A stretch of 64,000 bases of DNA from Xanthostigma xanthostigma (GCA_963575645.1 OY754468.1:26002465-26066464); one strand, 5' to 3'; positions 1 to 10,689 are shown, counted from the first letter of the stretch. Numbers and translations: made by a program. The notes: generated from the letters alone by a model not told the origin.

Positions 1-496
1 GGAAATTTTATTGTAATGTCAGAAGCTTAAACATATTTGCGTTTCAAGGTCACGCTATTTTTTAAAAGAAGTATGTGTATGTACGTACCTATATTCGTAC
101 TTAGATCATTTCTTTCTAGCACGAAATATCGCGAAAAAAGATATAGACTTCGTAAGTATGTAAATGTGATAAACGTTATTTTGATCCGAAAGAAATTTTA
201 CCAAAATCGGTTCAGTCTTCTTTTGTTTAAACACAAAGACTGCGAAAAAGTTTATTTTACACGAACTGGTTGTGTGTATTATTGCTTTAATACGTTCTGT
301 AATCTGAAAGGCTTGATGGCCGAATTTAATAATTGTGTCGTTAGCTTTGTCTTAATTGTGGGAGTGGCAATTGGCATAGGGTATAATATTTAAATATGGC
401 GTCTGCGAATCAAAAAAGAGGAGGAATAAAAGAAAATATTTTAACACAAATTACAAAAAAGTGAAATAAAACTCGAATACGTAAAAATGACTAGGT
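1..496. other. Flank with an unrecognised 118-codon frame
   Basis: No gene or repeat is recognised. A + strand frame runs from 37 to 393, but its first codon is TTG. The product is rich in Lys, Arg, Phe, Tyr and Cys and shows no domain or motif. It ends in a hydrophobic tail. A frame this long is somewhat unusual in AT-rich DNA but is not evidence of a gene. Confidence 0.3.
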
Positions 497-736
497 AACT
501 AAAAAACAGAAAATAATAAAAATTAATTATTTAAAAAAACAAGAAATCCGATTGTACAGAAATGAAACTAATAAATAAAAAGAGGAAAATGAGTTGGAAA
601 ATCTTAACATACAGCATCAGGTGGAATGTTGAGATTTTCCGACTTATTTTCCCCTTTTTAGTTATTTATTGAAATTTTGTGCTTTCGGATTTTTTGTTTA
701 TTTAAATAATTAATTTTTTTTGTGGTTTTTTAGCTG
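497..736. repeat. Long foldback (inverted repeat), about 112-bp arms
   Basis: The left arm (about 497-610) is followed by a 15-base loop (611-625) and a right arm (626-736) that is largely its reverse complement. The outer ends read AACTAAAAAAC and GTTTTTTAG. The arms are AT-rich and differ at scattered positions. If transcribed this would form one long hairpin. The shape fits a foldback or MITE-type element. The arm edge begins AACTAAAAA, like foldback family A at 10.5 and 41.8 kb, but the rest does not match clearly. Confidence 0.75.
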
Positions 737-1109
737 TTCCGTTTCAAATAAGAAAAAAGTATTTTAAAATATATATATGTCACTACAGCTATAAAACAGT
801 TATTGTTATACCCTACTGAAGCCTATTGATTTTTATCTTAGATTAATTGCATTTTACCTAAATAAATACACCTATAGGTATTTAAGTAAGAATTCATTGC
901 CTTGAAAATCGAAACGTTTGAAAGTTGACATAAGGGTAACACGGTACTTTTTTATTTGAAAAATAGTTGTAAAGAATTTTTTGTATTTTAATCATCGTTT
1001 AGGCCCTTTTTGGTCATGGGTTTGTAACAATTTTATAGAAGGTACTCATACGGGTGTCTGTAAAACCACGTAAATTTCTGTAAAAATTAGACACCGACAG
1101 GGGATAAAG

Positions 1110-1275
1110 AGCATGATTTAGGACTTTTTTTGCTTTATAAAAGTATAATAATAAAATGAAATTTTATTCTTCCTATTATGCTGAATAGGTACAGTATAAT
1201 GCAGAGGATTCAAAATTAAATTTCATTTAATTATTATTATACTTCCATAAAGTAAGAAATATCCCAAATCATGCT
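1110..1275. repeat. Foldback, about 60-bp arms
   Basis: The left arm (1110-1168, starting AGCATGATTTAGGAC) pairs with the right arm (1214-1275, ending CCCAAATCATGCT). The shared core is a run of AATAATAATTAAATG-like sequence. The spacer is about 45 bases and unremarkable. No target duplication could be fixed. Probably a non-autonomous DNA element. Confidence 0.7.
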
Positions 1276-1480
1276 TTTTATGATCATAATGAACAGTTTG
1301 TTAATGTTGATTAATTAGTTAATTAGTTAATAATTATTTTGTTGTTATTTGTCGATAAAGTTTATCTTCTTTATTTTCATGCTATAATTAATGTACAATA
1401 AAATAATTAGTTATATTTTAAAATAGGTGTAATTAATAATAAAATAACATGCGTGGGACCGATAGAAAAATTATAAAAAT

Positions 1481-1832
1481 AAAATTATTTATTCAACACG
1501 CGTGAGTAATATGTAATTTCGGGGCCCTGCTAAACTGGGGAGAAATAATAAATTACTTCATGTTGACGCGTAGAGTGCTAATAATGAGCCGTACTGTGCG
1601 ATAATAAGCCCAAGCGTGCAATAATGAAAAAAACTGCACTGCTTCTGGACCAATAGGAACGTGGTAGGCGGTATTGTATATATGAAAACAGCATCGCAAT
1701 TCAACGAAAGTCATGGCCTTCTTGTATGCATCGAAGACGGTGTGTACGTCAATCAATGAAGTGATTTATTATTTTTCCCTCTTTTATGAGGGCCCCGATT
1801 ACATATTGCTCGTGCTAGTTGAATAAAATATT
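1481..1832. repeat. Terminal-inverted-repeat element, about 75-bp TIRs
   Basis: The left arm (about 1481-1560) and right arm (about 1757-1832) are inverted copies sharing the blocks TTATTCAAC, AATATGTAAT and GGGGCCCT. The roughly 200-base interior carries loosely repeated GTGCxATAATGAGCC-like units near 1575-1630. A 67-codon minus frame fills the interior almost exactly (1553-1756), but it resembles no known transposase and is too short to be one. Most likely a MITE. Confidence 0.65.
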
Positions 1833-1833
1833 A

Positions 1834-1946
1834 TGTGCGACCATTGATCGAAGGAGAATATTCCACTCGCGTGTTACCGCACTCGCTAAGCTCGTGCGGC
1901 AAATTTCACGCTCATGGAATCTTCTCCTTCTCTCACTAGTCGCACA
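1834..1946. repeat. Double hairpin: outer arms around a GC-rich inner stem
   Basis: The outer arms (1834-1873 and 1909-1946, starting TGTGCGACC and ending AGTCGCACA) share GAAGGAGAA / TTCTCCTTC. Between them lies a smaller hairpin at 1877-1899 built on CCGCACTCG and its partner CGTGCGG. The result would fold into a T or cruciform shape. It directly abuts the preceding TIR element. Two structures of similar design lie at 22.03-22.24 kb. Confidence 0.6.
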
Positions 1947-1949
1947 ATA

Positions 1950-2540
1950 TACTATTATTATTCTTTTTCTAATTTTATAGCATAATAAATTTTGATTTCG
2001 TTAGTAATTTCATACATGGTAAATTACAATGAATTGTACTTTTTTGCTCGACTTCATCGACCTCTTAGTTATCGAGCGTCTATAATATACAATCTCGTAT
2101 ACAAAGATTTTTTTTTTAAGAAGACTAAATCGTTAAAAACCAGTTAAAGGCGTTTCTGGCTGCAAATTACTGACATAAAGGGTAGCAAACGAACGCTACT
2201 GGTAAGATATGCATCGTCACATGCCGCGCCAATCCCCATTCCTACGTTCTTTGTATATCGGGTAGTAACTGGCGAGGTAGTATCTTATAAAGGAGTAATG
2301 GCGTAATGGTGCTTGTGTATTAAGGGTTGCGGACAAGATAAGAAGCGTTGACATGATGATGAAATAATAAATGAAGTAATGAGTAAACTAGAAACAGCCT
2401 ATACTGTACTCTTTATACCTCTTTACAAACGTGTTTGTGTGTAAGTGAATGTGTGCTGAGTGTAAAGCCTATTTTAGACGGAAATAATTTAAACTGATTA
2501 TTTCTAACCACTGTCTTCGATTTGAAATAAGTATAAACTT
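1950..2540. other. No feature seen
   Basis: AT-rich sequence with a slightly more mixed stretch at 2160-2340. I see no frame, RNA gene or repeat that I can support. Confidence 0.4.
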
Positions 2541-2550
2541 GACTTTAGTC

Positions 2551-2939
2551 CAGCGTTTTCCAAACTGGGAGGCGCGCCTCCCTAGGGAGACGCGGAGTAG
2601 TCTAAAGGGAGCCGCGAAAATTAGTCACAGTGAACAATTTTCCAAATTACTGCTAAAGTTTTCAATGAAATCCAAATATCGAGCTCGTTTAGTTGTAGAA
2701 AAAGAGCTACGAGTAGCTATATCGTCACAAACACCAAGATTTGATAAACTTTGTGCTAACAGACAAGCACATCCATCTCATTAAAAACAATAATAAAATA
2801 TCGTTTTCCATTTTTGTATGAATAAATTTTATAAGAGTAAAAATGTTTGTGTTTTTATTTTATGAAATCTTCAGGAAGGGCGCCAAATGATTAAATATTT
2901 TTAAGGGAGGCGTAGTAACATCAAGTTTGGAAACCACTG
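2551..2939 (+). mobile_element. Internally deleted hAT element with perfect 8-bp target duplication
   Basis: The ends are CAGCGTTTTCCAAACT and, inverted, AGTTTGGAAACCACTG, matching the CAGTGGTTTCCAAACT type of hAT terminus. The octamer CTTTAGTC is duplicated exactly on both sides (2543-2550 and 2940-2947), the target-site length expected of hAT. The 389-bp body is far too short for a transposase gene of about 600 codons but keeps the last part of one (see 2650-2784). It is therefore a deletion derivative. The intact duplication suggests a fairly recent insertion. Confidence 0.85.
2650..2784 (+). pseudogene. C-terminal remnant of a hAT (ZBED/SCAND3-like) transposase
   Basis: An open frame inside the hAT element ends with ELRVAISSQTPRFDKLC then ANRQAHPSH and a TAA stop. 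The pattern of LRVALS, xxPRxxxLC and a terminal QAHPSH is typical of the end of the hAT dimerisation region in ZBED5/FAM200/SCAND3-like transposases. The BED finger and catalytic region are absent. The frame stays open upstream through the 5' terminal repeat, so its nominal start (TTG at 2539, outside the element) is not real. Family assignment is from memory of the motif. Confidence 0.6.
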
Positions 2940-2947
2940 CTTTAGTC

Positions 2948-3737
2948 CAACTTGAATTTAATCGTATTTGTACCCGTCCAAAGCTGAGTCAGCCAGTTGC
3001 AACTAATAAAATCGTTTAAGTTTTCATTTTAACAAAAATGCCCATAAATAATTGCAATATGCCGAAGCAACCATAGAATCCGTATATAATAAATATAGAA
3101 TTTTAAATTACACTAAACGGTTTATTGCAGTAAACTGGTTCGTGTCCAAAACTATGATACATCAATTTGATAACAATGCAAAGTTTTTTTTTTATATGAA
3201 ATAATATTATTGCCTTTATCTGAGTTTTGTGTCTCCATTTATTTGTGTAGCGTGTGGAATTCTCTTGTATATGAGTATTTTTTCACAATATTCAATTTGA
3301 AAATTCAGTAATTATTATTCTTATAATTATATGTGATAAAACTTTGCGTATTATATAATGCCAATTTTTGATTTATCAAACAAAAAAAAAATAGACGTCA
3401 AGAAATTTATAAACGATCTATATACAGTATCTAATTCAATTTTAAAATTTTAATTGAAATTTAGATGAGTTTAGTTACAGTTAGTAATTATTATAATATA
3501 TTACAGAGTAGCTACTGTTTGCTACAATTGTTAAGAAACACCCATTGTTACAACGCTATCAACATAGAAAAATTAGTTTATTTTTTCAAACAATGTCACC
3601 GTCGAGATACGAACCCCGAATCTTTCCATTCTCGCGGCGGACTGAGTTTAATTGAAATGCAACTTAACTCCAAAAATTTCCATTTAAGACAACTTGCGCA
3701 TTTAAAAGTTGATAGGACTGTCCCTATATATTAAGCT
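2948..3737. other. No confident feature; weak frame at 3465-3734
   Basis: An 89-codon ATG frame (3465-3734, +) has no domain I recognise. The sequence CGAGATACGAACCCCGAA near 3604 is loosely like an inverted Pol III B box (GGTTCGTATCTCG on the minus strand), but no A box or tRNA fold accompanies it. Otherwise AT-rich background. Confidence 0.3.
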
Positions 3738-4142
3738 TCTACAATCTAAAGTAATATTATAAAGAGGTCACATTTGTAAGTTTGGATGTAGGAGTTAATC
3801 TCCGAAACTACTCATCCGATTTTAAAAACTTTTTCACCAATATTTAGAATGAACATATGATAGGTATATATTATCGCGTTAAAATTCTTTTCGTGAAATG
3901 GAATCCAACATCACAGTATTACTACCAATTATTATTAGTTATTGCATTGTAAAGTTTACTTAACTGCAAATTATTTTGTTATAAAATGTGAAGCAGCCTT
4001 ATTTACGAATTAAATATAATGTATTTATACTTATTTGTTTTATTAATTCGAGTGAAGCGAGTGGGCAACGTATTTATTAATTATAAATTCGAGTAAAATG
4101 GCCAATAAAATGCACTCGAGCGAAGCCGGGCGGGACATCTAG
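3738..4142 (+). mobile_element. Helitron-like non-autonomous element, forward
   Basis: It starts TCTACAATCTAAAGTAATAT then TATAAAGAGG and ends GCGAAGCCGGGCGGGACAT then CTAG, followed by T. A 5'-TC, a 3'-CTAG, no terminal inverted repeats and no target duplication are the Helitron signature; the start and end blocks match those of abundant lepidopteran Helitron-like repeats. No coding sequence is present. A truncated copy of the same family lies at 36.58 kb. Confidence 0.65.
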
Positions 4143-4211
4143 TAATTATTTTGCTTAGTCTTGGACGTTTGCAGCTCTTGGTTGTGAATTTGTTCATCAT
4201 ATATTAAGAAA

Positions 4212-4287
4212 TTAAGATAAACCTAATGAATAGCAACGGGTTGACGAATTAAGATACTACCTAATGAATGACAACGGTTTGACGAAT
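4212..4287. repeat. Two-copy tandem repeat, period 37
   Basis: TTAAGATA..CCTAATGAAT..CAACGG.TTGACGAA occurs at 4212 and again at 4249 with a few changes. Short and probably a local slippage product. Confidence 0.6.
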
Positions 4288-4299
4288 GAAATTATCACA

Positions 4300-4856
4300 G
4301 CAAAGTACTAGAGACATTCATGGTTTTAAATTGCAAAAAATCTGTTGAAAAAAAGAAATTGTAATTCATCTCATTTACGTATATTGTATCAGTTTTAATT
4401 GCTTTCATGGGATAGAATAAAATTAATCTTCATTATTTTCTTTAAGATTCATTTCGAGAAGGGATGATACGAAATAGAGGAAAAATAAAGGTTGTCCAAC
4501 TTTTGAGAGGTTTCTTTATATCCACTTTTAAGCCACGTTTGAATATTTTATGATGTTTAAAAATTTATCGAAGAACTCTCAGTTCTGCTTCAGCAAGGTG
4601 AATTATTTTGTTTGAAAATATTTTTTCTAGTTTTAGTTTTAACAAACTGCTGATAGAGCGACCCAAATATTATTTTTTGCCGTGTATTTTTATTTCTTAT
4701 AATGTAATGTAATGTTTGTTTTGAACGTAATGAAGATCAACGAAAATGAAACGTTCTTTATGACAATCAGTACAACAAACAGTTTGTTTCAGACTGGTTT
4801 TAAAAAAGATTCTAAAAATAAATCGTACACTTAATTAGTTTGGGAATTTGGCTGGT
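4300..4856. other. No feature seen
   Basis: AT-rich background with homopolymer runs. Nothing supportable on either strand. Confidence 0.4.
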
Positions 4857-5532
4857 GTCTTTCCAGTTGCGGTTGTGCCATTTGCGGTCGGAACAATTTT
4901 CGTCCCACTTGCGGTCAATCAATATGATCAAAATGCAAATAATGTCAGGGCTGATTTCACTTGCGATCAAAAAAATATCTTTATTAATCGGCAGTTCTAA
5001 ATTTCCTACAGGAAGAATAAATCATTAAGTCATCTAAACAATTCCAAATGCAATTTAACTGATTTTTCCAAACATCAAAATAATATGGCACAACTAATTT
5101 TAATTCTTATTGCTTGTCTTCATTTTTTATTTAATTCAACATTGTTGATGCGATGGTGTGTTTGTTGCGCAGTGAAAAACGAAGGGGGTATAGGGGAGTT
5201 CCTTAAAAAACGATTACGGGGTGCTGTTGAGGCGGTGGTGTTTTTGTTGCGCAGTGAAAAACGAAGGGGGTATAGGAGAGTTCCTTAAAAAACGATTACG
5301 GGGTGCTGTTGATGCGATGGTGTTTTTGTTGCGCAGTGAAAAGCGATGGGGGTATGAAGGAGTTCCTTAAAAAACGATTATGTGATACTGTTGATGGGAT
5401 GATGTTTTAGGAATTATAAAATTCTCACTCCTCACATTATTTTTTTTTTCTTTTAATAATATTGATTGACCGCAAGTGGGACGATAATTGTTCTGAACGC
5501 AAAAGCAAATGGCACGACCGCAAGTGGCACTA
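4857..5532. mobile_element. TIR element with a nested minisatellite
   Basis: The left arm (about 4866-4925) and right arm (about 5459-5530) are inverted copies. They share GTGCCATTTGC, GAACAATT, CGTCCCACTTGCGGTC and AATCAATAT. The unit CTTGCGGTC recurs inside each arm, so the ends have sub-terminal repeats. The roughly 530-base interior holds an 82-bp tandem array. No transposase is present. Superfamily is unclear because I could not define a target duplication. Confidence 0.6.
5144..5408 (+). repeat. 82-bp tandem repeat, about 3.2 copies
   Basis: Units begin GTTGATGCGATGGTG at 5144, 5226, 5308 and (partial) 5390, giving an exact period of 82. Each contains TTGTTGCGCAGTGAAAA, GGGGGTAT and CCTTAAAAAACGATTA. 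The first two full units are nearly identical, the later ones more diverged. The 67-codon frame across the array is a by-product of the repeat. The array lies wholly inside the TIR element, so the element may have spread the unit. Confidence 0.85.
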
Positions 5533-5534
5533 TT

Positions 5535-8262
5535 TCATTTGGTTGAATTATTTTGAAGGCTAATCTTTTAGTAGCTTTTATATTACATTCCAAAAGTATT
5601 TTTGCTTCTCCTGTAATTTTACAATTTTGAAACTAAAATGACTTTGCCATCAGGTAGCGAAAACCATTTTGAAAATTTTCGATTTTGTTACGCTTCTGCC
5701 CGTTATATTATAAAGAAATGTGGTGCCGAATTTGTGATTACTGGTGCGTTTGTGAAGTTAATAGGAGTTGTTCGTGATTTAAAACCATTTTTATAAACGA
5801 CTTATGAGCTGTTAATAAGAATTTGTGTATTTAGCAATTTGAGTCGATAAATAATAATCAGAATAGCTGTAATCAATTAACATTGAACATGCCTTGTTAT
5901 AACCGACATGGTGGAAATGAAATGTTATATACCATACACATATTTTTTTAGTTTTGAAAAAAAAATTGCTTTGGGGATATTTATGATAACTTACTTACTT
6001 ACTTGCACAGCTCAATACGTGAAATTCTTGATAATTTGCTTACAATAAAAAAAATGTGCCGTTTGTTAATTCAGAAGATGTAGGTATTTATATTATAATT
6101 TATCTCTTTCTCGCTGTACACGAGACTGGCTTTGGCACTAGATTCTCTGCTTAATTTCGCTGCTGGGTTCCAAGCGTGCCGTGGTGCTGAATGCGTGTTT
6201 TGCAGCAGAATTTGGTAGATGGTTTTGTTGGAATGTCAATAAAAATGGACTATAACGGGACTATAACAAAAGTTGATCGTCGAAGACGAATTGCAATGGC
6301 GATATTCGAAGTAACTGTTTTTCAAATTGAAAATATTATATAAAAAATAAATTCAGACGAGTCAATAGAAATTAATTTATTACGGTCAGACGCAGATAGG
6401 TAGCTATAAATTTTTTATGTCAGTCGGAAAGGTACTGAGCCGATGCACAAATTACCTTCGATAATTTTTTTTCTGTGGCTCGTATCGCATAGAAGTTATG
6501 GAGGTTTTTTTTAACATATTATGACCCAAAAGGGTACTAATTTCTGAATTACATAACTAAAAATGAATACAGGTACGAAAGAGATTTTTACACATACGGA
6601 ATTTTTGTTGCGAATTTAATGTACATCGAACGCTTTGGTTCGATGTATAGTAAATTGCACACGTACGCTTTTTTTGAAAGCGTTCATACATTTTAAAACT
6701 ACAGACTCTAACTTCTAAACTGAAACAGATAAAGGAATGCGTGCGTCAAATGATATTTGTTGTTTCAACCTTTACTAGACATATGTGAAGCATAGTGTTG
6801 CATATTATTATACGCCAGTGAATTAACTATTCAGGCAACCCACTGTTCTTGTCAACTATTTTTCGTGTTAAATGTAAAGATGTGTGTGATAGCAGTGTAT
6901 CGTGATTCTTTTTAAAATATTCACCTGGGATCGATATTTACGTACACGCAACTAAATTCTGCTTGAGTTTTTTTTACGAAATGGTGGAAAATACCAAACG
7001 GTTTAAAGAAATCACAAGAGAAGTAGCTTCATACGTGATTGTTAACCTTAAAGCCTTTCTACCTGTATTTTAGATATGGAGCTACTTATACGTTAATTAC
7101 AAAATAAAATTATAGAAAGATACAAAATGTTTTAAACTTAATAAGTCTTTCGTTCTCGAATGTACAGATTCTTAATTCTAATTCATTAAAGCTGATATAC
7201 CGCAACGTTCCCTGACTGCGCGGTACAAAAGTATATGGGAGTCAAAAAGGTTTAACACGTATGTAAAAATGTGCCAGTGGAGAGTCCTGTGCATGTGTTG
7301 GAAATGAAAAGTTTTTTTTTGATATATGTATACTCTCGAAAATTACCTATTTAAGCATTTTAATAACACACAAACAAGAAAGGATTTTTGCAATTTTTAG
7401 GTGCAATTCTTTTATAAAATTAAATTAAAAAAATAATTGTGAACAAGCCCATTGTACGCAAAATCGGCTGCGCAATTTTCGAAAAATTAGTGTGCGGCAA
7501 CGCACCCGCGCAACTTACGCGGAAAATTTGCATACCACTACATTGCTAGCGAGATTTGCTTTATTATCGCTTTGTGCGTCAGAGCTTGGTTCATGCAAGA
7601 AGTTTATGTAGATTAACTTCGCACAAAATTCATTCAAATTGTAGCTTTTTGAAAGGGGCAGATTCTGTTCTATAAAACGGAACAATTTTTAGATTGATTT
7701 GGGTTCATAATTACTTCAAACAATGTAATAGAAAATCGTGTACGCTAGTTGTCGGTTGGTGTGTACGTACGTACATCCGAGCTGTATATATCGCATTTTT
7801 TGATGGATCACCTTGGTTTATATTTTATTCACTTTGCTGACTATCAGACTAGAACCCTATTTAAATTCACTGAAAATTTTTGCCGTCTGAAGCATTCGAA
7901 GCGAGATATTTCGAAGGAACAGTTTTTTTGAGCCATATTTCTTACATATTTGAGGTGTCATTTATCTGGACCTAGAGTCTGTTTGGCACCCATCTTTAAA
8001 TAAATAAATAAATAACGGTGCCGGAGGTTGTGATCATACTTTGATTTCCCAAAGTTGCAAAACCTCCTTAATTAGTCGGCTCGTAATCTACCTATCGATT
8101 AGTTTAATAACCTGTTTGAATATTTTTCGAATTCAAAAACTCATATTTTGTTAGAAATGGTACTTAAACTAGGTCGTTTAAATCACGGTATACCGGATCA
8201 TCATCTTACATTATATATTAAGGGACTCCGTTACTCCGCTGTCAAGTTATTTGACAGCTTAC
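5535..8262. other. Long stretch without a recognised gene
   Basis: AT-rich. A short perfect hairpin (arms TACATCGAAC and GTTCGATGTA, 6622-6647) and a (TAAA)n microsatellite at 7996-8014 are the only structured parts. A slightly GC-richer patch at 6110-6220 and the 60-codon frame at 7749-7931 show no recognisable domain. Confidence 0.35.
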
Positions 8263-8271
8263 CTGCTAAAG

Positions 8272-8511
8272 CAGGGGCGGGCAAATCTTTTGATCGTCGG
8301 GCCTCATTGCTGATGAAAATATGACCGTGGGCCAAAAATTTGGAGACCAAAAAAAAAGTTCTTTGAAGAGCAGAAAAATGCTATTCTCAATTTTTCGAAA
8401 AAAATTTTTATGCGCCAAATTATATTGGCAAACTATTTTCGCTCTTATATTTATAAAATGCTTCGCGGGCCGGACAAAAGTCTACTGCGGGCCGCCATTT
8501 GCCCAGGCCTG
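8272..8511. mobile_element. hAT MITE (CAGGGGCGGGCAAA ends)
   Basis: The 240-bp element starts CAGGGGCGGGCAAATC and ends TTTGCCCAGGCCTG, inverted hAT termini of the CAGGGGTGGGCAA type. The flanks TGCTAAAG (8264-8271) and ATCTAAAG (8512-8519) form a slightly decayed 8-bp target duplication. Subterminal GCGGGCC / GGGCC blocks match the copy at 35.99-36.25 kb. The interior is non-coding. Confidence 0.8.
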
Positions 8512-8612
8512 ATCTAAAGCTACAAATTATTTAAAAAAAAACTTTAAATTATATTATAGACAAGTGCGCGTACCAAATTTTTTATTGGTATTTTTGTTTT
8601 TATGACATCACA

Positions 8613-9190
8613 TTTTTACCCGACTACGGCGAAGCAAAAGGAGGGTTATGAGTTTGACCGGTATGTATGTATGTTCATCTTCAACTTCTAAACTACTTAT
8701 CATAATTTGACAAATGAGGTATCGTTGGAAATGTTTTGATCGTCCGCTAATTACATTAAATTAAATATGGCGCCGTCTAGAGGACATCAAGTCATGAACC
8801 AAAAAATGTTTCTTTTATTGATGCCGTGCTGGGTATCAACTTAAAAGGCTTAATTTAGCACATTTCAAAAAATATATATTGTTAACTAATTGGGAATAAA
8901 CAAGAAATTATAACCCCAAAATAATTTAAATAAAAAGTAAGTTCAAAAATTAAAACCCGACTACGGAAAAATTACGTTCTAAAATTATGAAGAAGAAAAT
9001 AGCCGTGGTCGTATGCCACATCATATATACGGTCATATGGCGTCCTCTAGATGCATAGCGTGATACACTTTGTCCTAAAGCTTATCATCGCTTACTACTG
9101 GTAGTAACATGTATTGTTTTGTTAGGGTGGATGTTTCATAATTTTTAGAGCGTGATTTTTCCATAGTCGGATTTTAGTTTTTGAGCTTAC
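8613..9190 (+). repeat. Composite lepidopteran-type repeat (TTTTTACCCGACTACGG), copy 1
   Basis: It starts TTTTTACCCGACTACGGCG followed by a GTATGTATGT run. Its second part holds an inner inverted repeat: AAACCCGACTACGGAAAAAT at 8953-8972 and its partner ATTTTTCCATAGTCGG at 9155-9170 (arms about 8942-8991 and 9135-9186). Between the arms lies GCCGTGGTCGTATGCC then TCCTCTAGATGCATAGCGTG. The same core with the opposite outer end forms 24307-25680, so the full element probably has TTTTTACCCGAC at both ends. This copy supplies the empty-site sequence for two insertions in copy 2. Confidence 0.65.
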
Positions 9191-9540
9191 GTTTTATATA
9201 TTGTATTTCAATTGACTTATTCTTTGTCATTGTGACATATTATTGAATATTTTCTATTCTAATTCTAATTAATCGTAGGTACAGTTGATTTTATTTAACA
9301 GTGAGAGTAAAAAGGACAGATAAACGAATGGACAAAGAGAGAGTAAGTTTTTGCATATTAAACAAATCCCGGTCGCATTTGCTGGTGAACCGTGATTAAT
9401 TACATTTGTTCATGCGAAGTGTTTATCTTGGATATACGAATATAGATAACTGACCGAAGCCGTTTGAAAATACACCTGTGTTGTTCTATATACAGGCTGT
9501 TTCAGTTTATAGACTTTAAGATAAAGATAAAAAATACTGT

Positions 9541-9860
9541 CTTATTAATGTTCCGTACCTCAGAGTGAAAAGAACAGAACCCTTATAGAATCATTTTGTT
9601 GTCCGTCTGTCAGGAACAGCTAAATTCATTTCAAATATTAATATCTACGACTCCATAAATCTACAAAAAGTCAAGCTCCTAACTAAAAGTTAAATAATTT
9701 TTTTAAAGTGACTCACTCATCAAAATATATTATGGGTACTTCCTATTGACATAGCATCTTAAAATTTGGCACGATGGCTGCTGTTATAGCACGAGTAAAC
9801 AAAAAAATCAAAAAATAGTTGATTTCAAATTATATGTGGAATTATCAACATCTTCAGTTA
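9541..9860. repeat. Fragment of a GAACCCTTATAG-type insect repeat
   Basis: The run GTTCCGTACCTC .. CAGAACCCTTATAGAATCA .. TTGTTGTCCGTCTGTC resembles an abundant lepidopteran interspersed repeat that usually continues into GTGCGAGT-rich sequence like that at 25.83 kb. Ends are not visible. No coding content. Confidence 0.4.
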
Positions 9861-10158
9861 TATTATTACATCGTGGAATTTTGACAGCACTCATATTAAT
9901 ACATTGTCATTTGTCTTTGTATGGTGAACAAGAAATGTAAACATTGTGTGGTTCCGATGTGATGCAATCATCGTCACATATTATTAGAAAAGTTATAAGT
10001 TATTTGTTTTATGTTGCCAGAATAACAGAATTGTCATTTGTTACTTACCACATTTTTATTATTAACTCTCTGTTATGTCTGTCCGGGTGGAACTTTGTAA
10101 TTGATTTTAAACTAACTTCCTGATGAGATAGAGACTTGGAATTTTTAACATAACTCAG

Positions 10159-10455
10159 AATTAGATGACAATGCCAGAAAATACTAAAATAAAAAAGAAA
10201 ATAATAATAAAAATAAAAAAAGCAGAATTTAATCGATACATATAATTTATTCTTACACGTTTACCGTGTCTACCCGCGTTGTAAGGCACAAAGGAGCAGC
10301 CAGCCCATTAGCTCAGTTGGTAAGAGCGTCGTGATAATAACGCGAAGGTCGCGGGTTCGATCCCTCCACAGGCCATATAATATTTTTTTATTTTTTACGA
10401 TGTATTTTACCACGTAATTAGATGACAATACAAGAAAATACTAAGGAGAAGAAAA
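10159..10455. repeat. Direct repeats flanking the tRNA-like sequence
   Basis: AATTAGATGACAATGCC (10159) and AATTAGATGACAATACA (10416), each followed by AGAAAATACTA and A-rich sequence, form direct repeats of about 40 bases. They enclose the tRNA-like sequence at 10302. This could be an old local duplication or the mark of an insertion. Confidence 0.6.
10302..10375 (+). pseudogene. tRNA-Ile(AAT)-like sequence, probably a pseudogene
   Basis: The order of parts is that of a tRNA: D arm GCTC-AGTTGGTAA-GAGC, anticodon stem TCGTG / CGCGA with loop ATAATAA (anticodon AAT, Ile), variable AGGTC, and T loop in GCGGGTTCGATCCCTCC. Both internal Pol III boxes (TAGCTCAGTTGG and GGTTCGATCC) are intact, and a T7 run follows at 10384. 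However, the acceptor strands AGCCCAT and ACAGGCC pair poorly, the T stem has a C-C mismatch, and loop position 32 is A. I infer a decayed tRNA gene or a tRNA-derived SINE head. It could still be transcribed. Confidence 0.7.
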
Positions 10456-10477
10456 TTATAAAATAAAAAAAAATTAC

Positions 10478-10685
10478 TAAACCAAAGAAAATAAAATAAT
10501 TTCTTTACAGACAGATTTTTTACTTGTAGGATTTGAAACGAAAAACGTGGGGCGCTACGTGGAGCTATCAATGAAAAATCTATTTATGAGATAAAACAAA
10601 TAATGCGCCCCACTTTTTTTGTTTCAAATCTTACAAGCTAAAAATCTGTCTGTAAAGAAATGATTTTATTCTTTTTAGTTCGTTA
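10478..10685. repeat. Foldback family A, copy 1
   Basis: The arms (about 10478-10554 and 10605-10683) pair almost throughout: TTCTTTACAGACAGATTTTT and GGATTTGAAAC on the left, their complements on the right. The loop-proximal end is GTGGGGCGC / GCGCCCCAC, striking in AT-rich DNA. The loop is about 50 bases. The outer edge AACTAAAAAGAATAAAAT (right arm, read inward) matches the copy at 41.76 kb. No coding content. Confidence 0.75.
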
Positions 10686-10689
10686 TAAA

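Noticed and set aside
37-393. 118-codon + frame as a gene
   Set aside because: TTG start, no domain, composition typical of AT-rich DNA; only its length is notable.
1553-1756. 67-codon minus frame filling the space between two inverted repeats, as a transposase
   Set aside because: Far too short for a transposase and without a catalytic motif.
3590-3640. Inverted B-box-like sequence as a tRNA or SINE
   Set aside because: No A box at the right distance and no cloverleaf.
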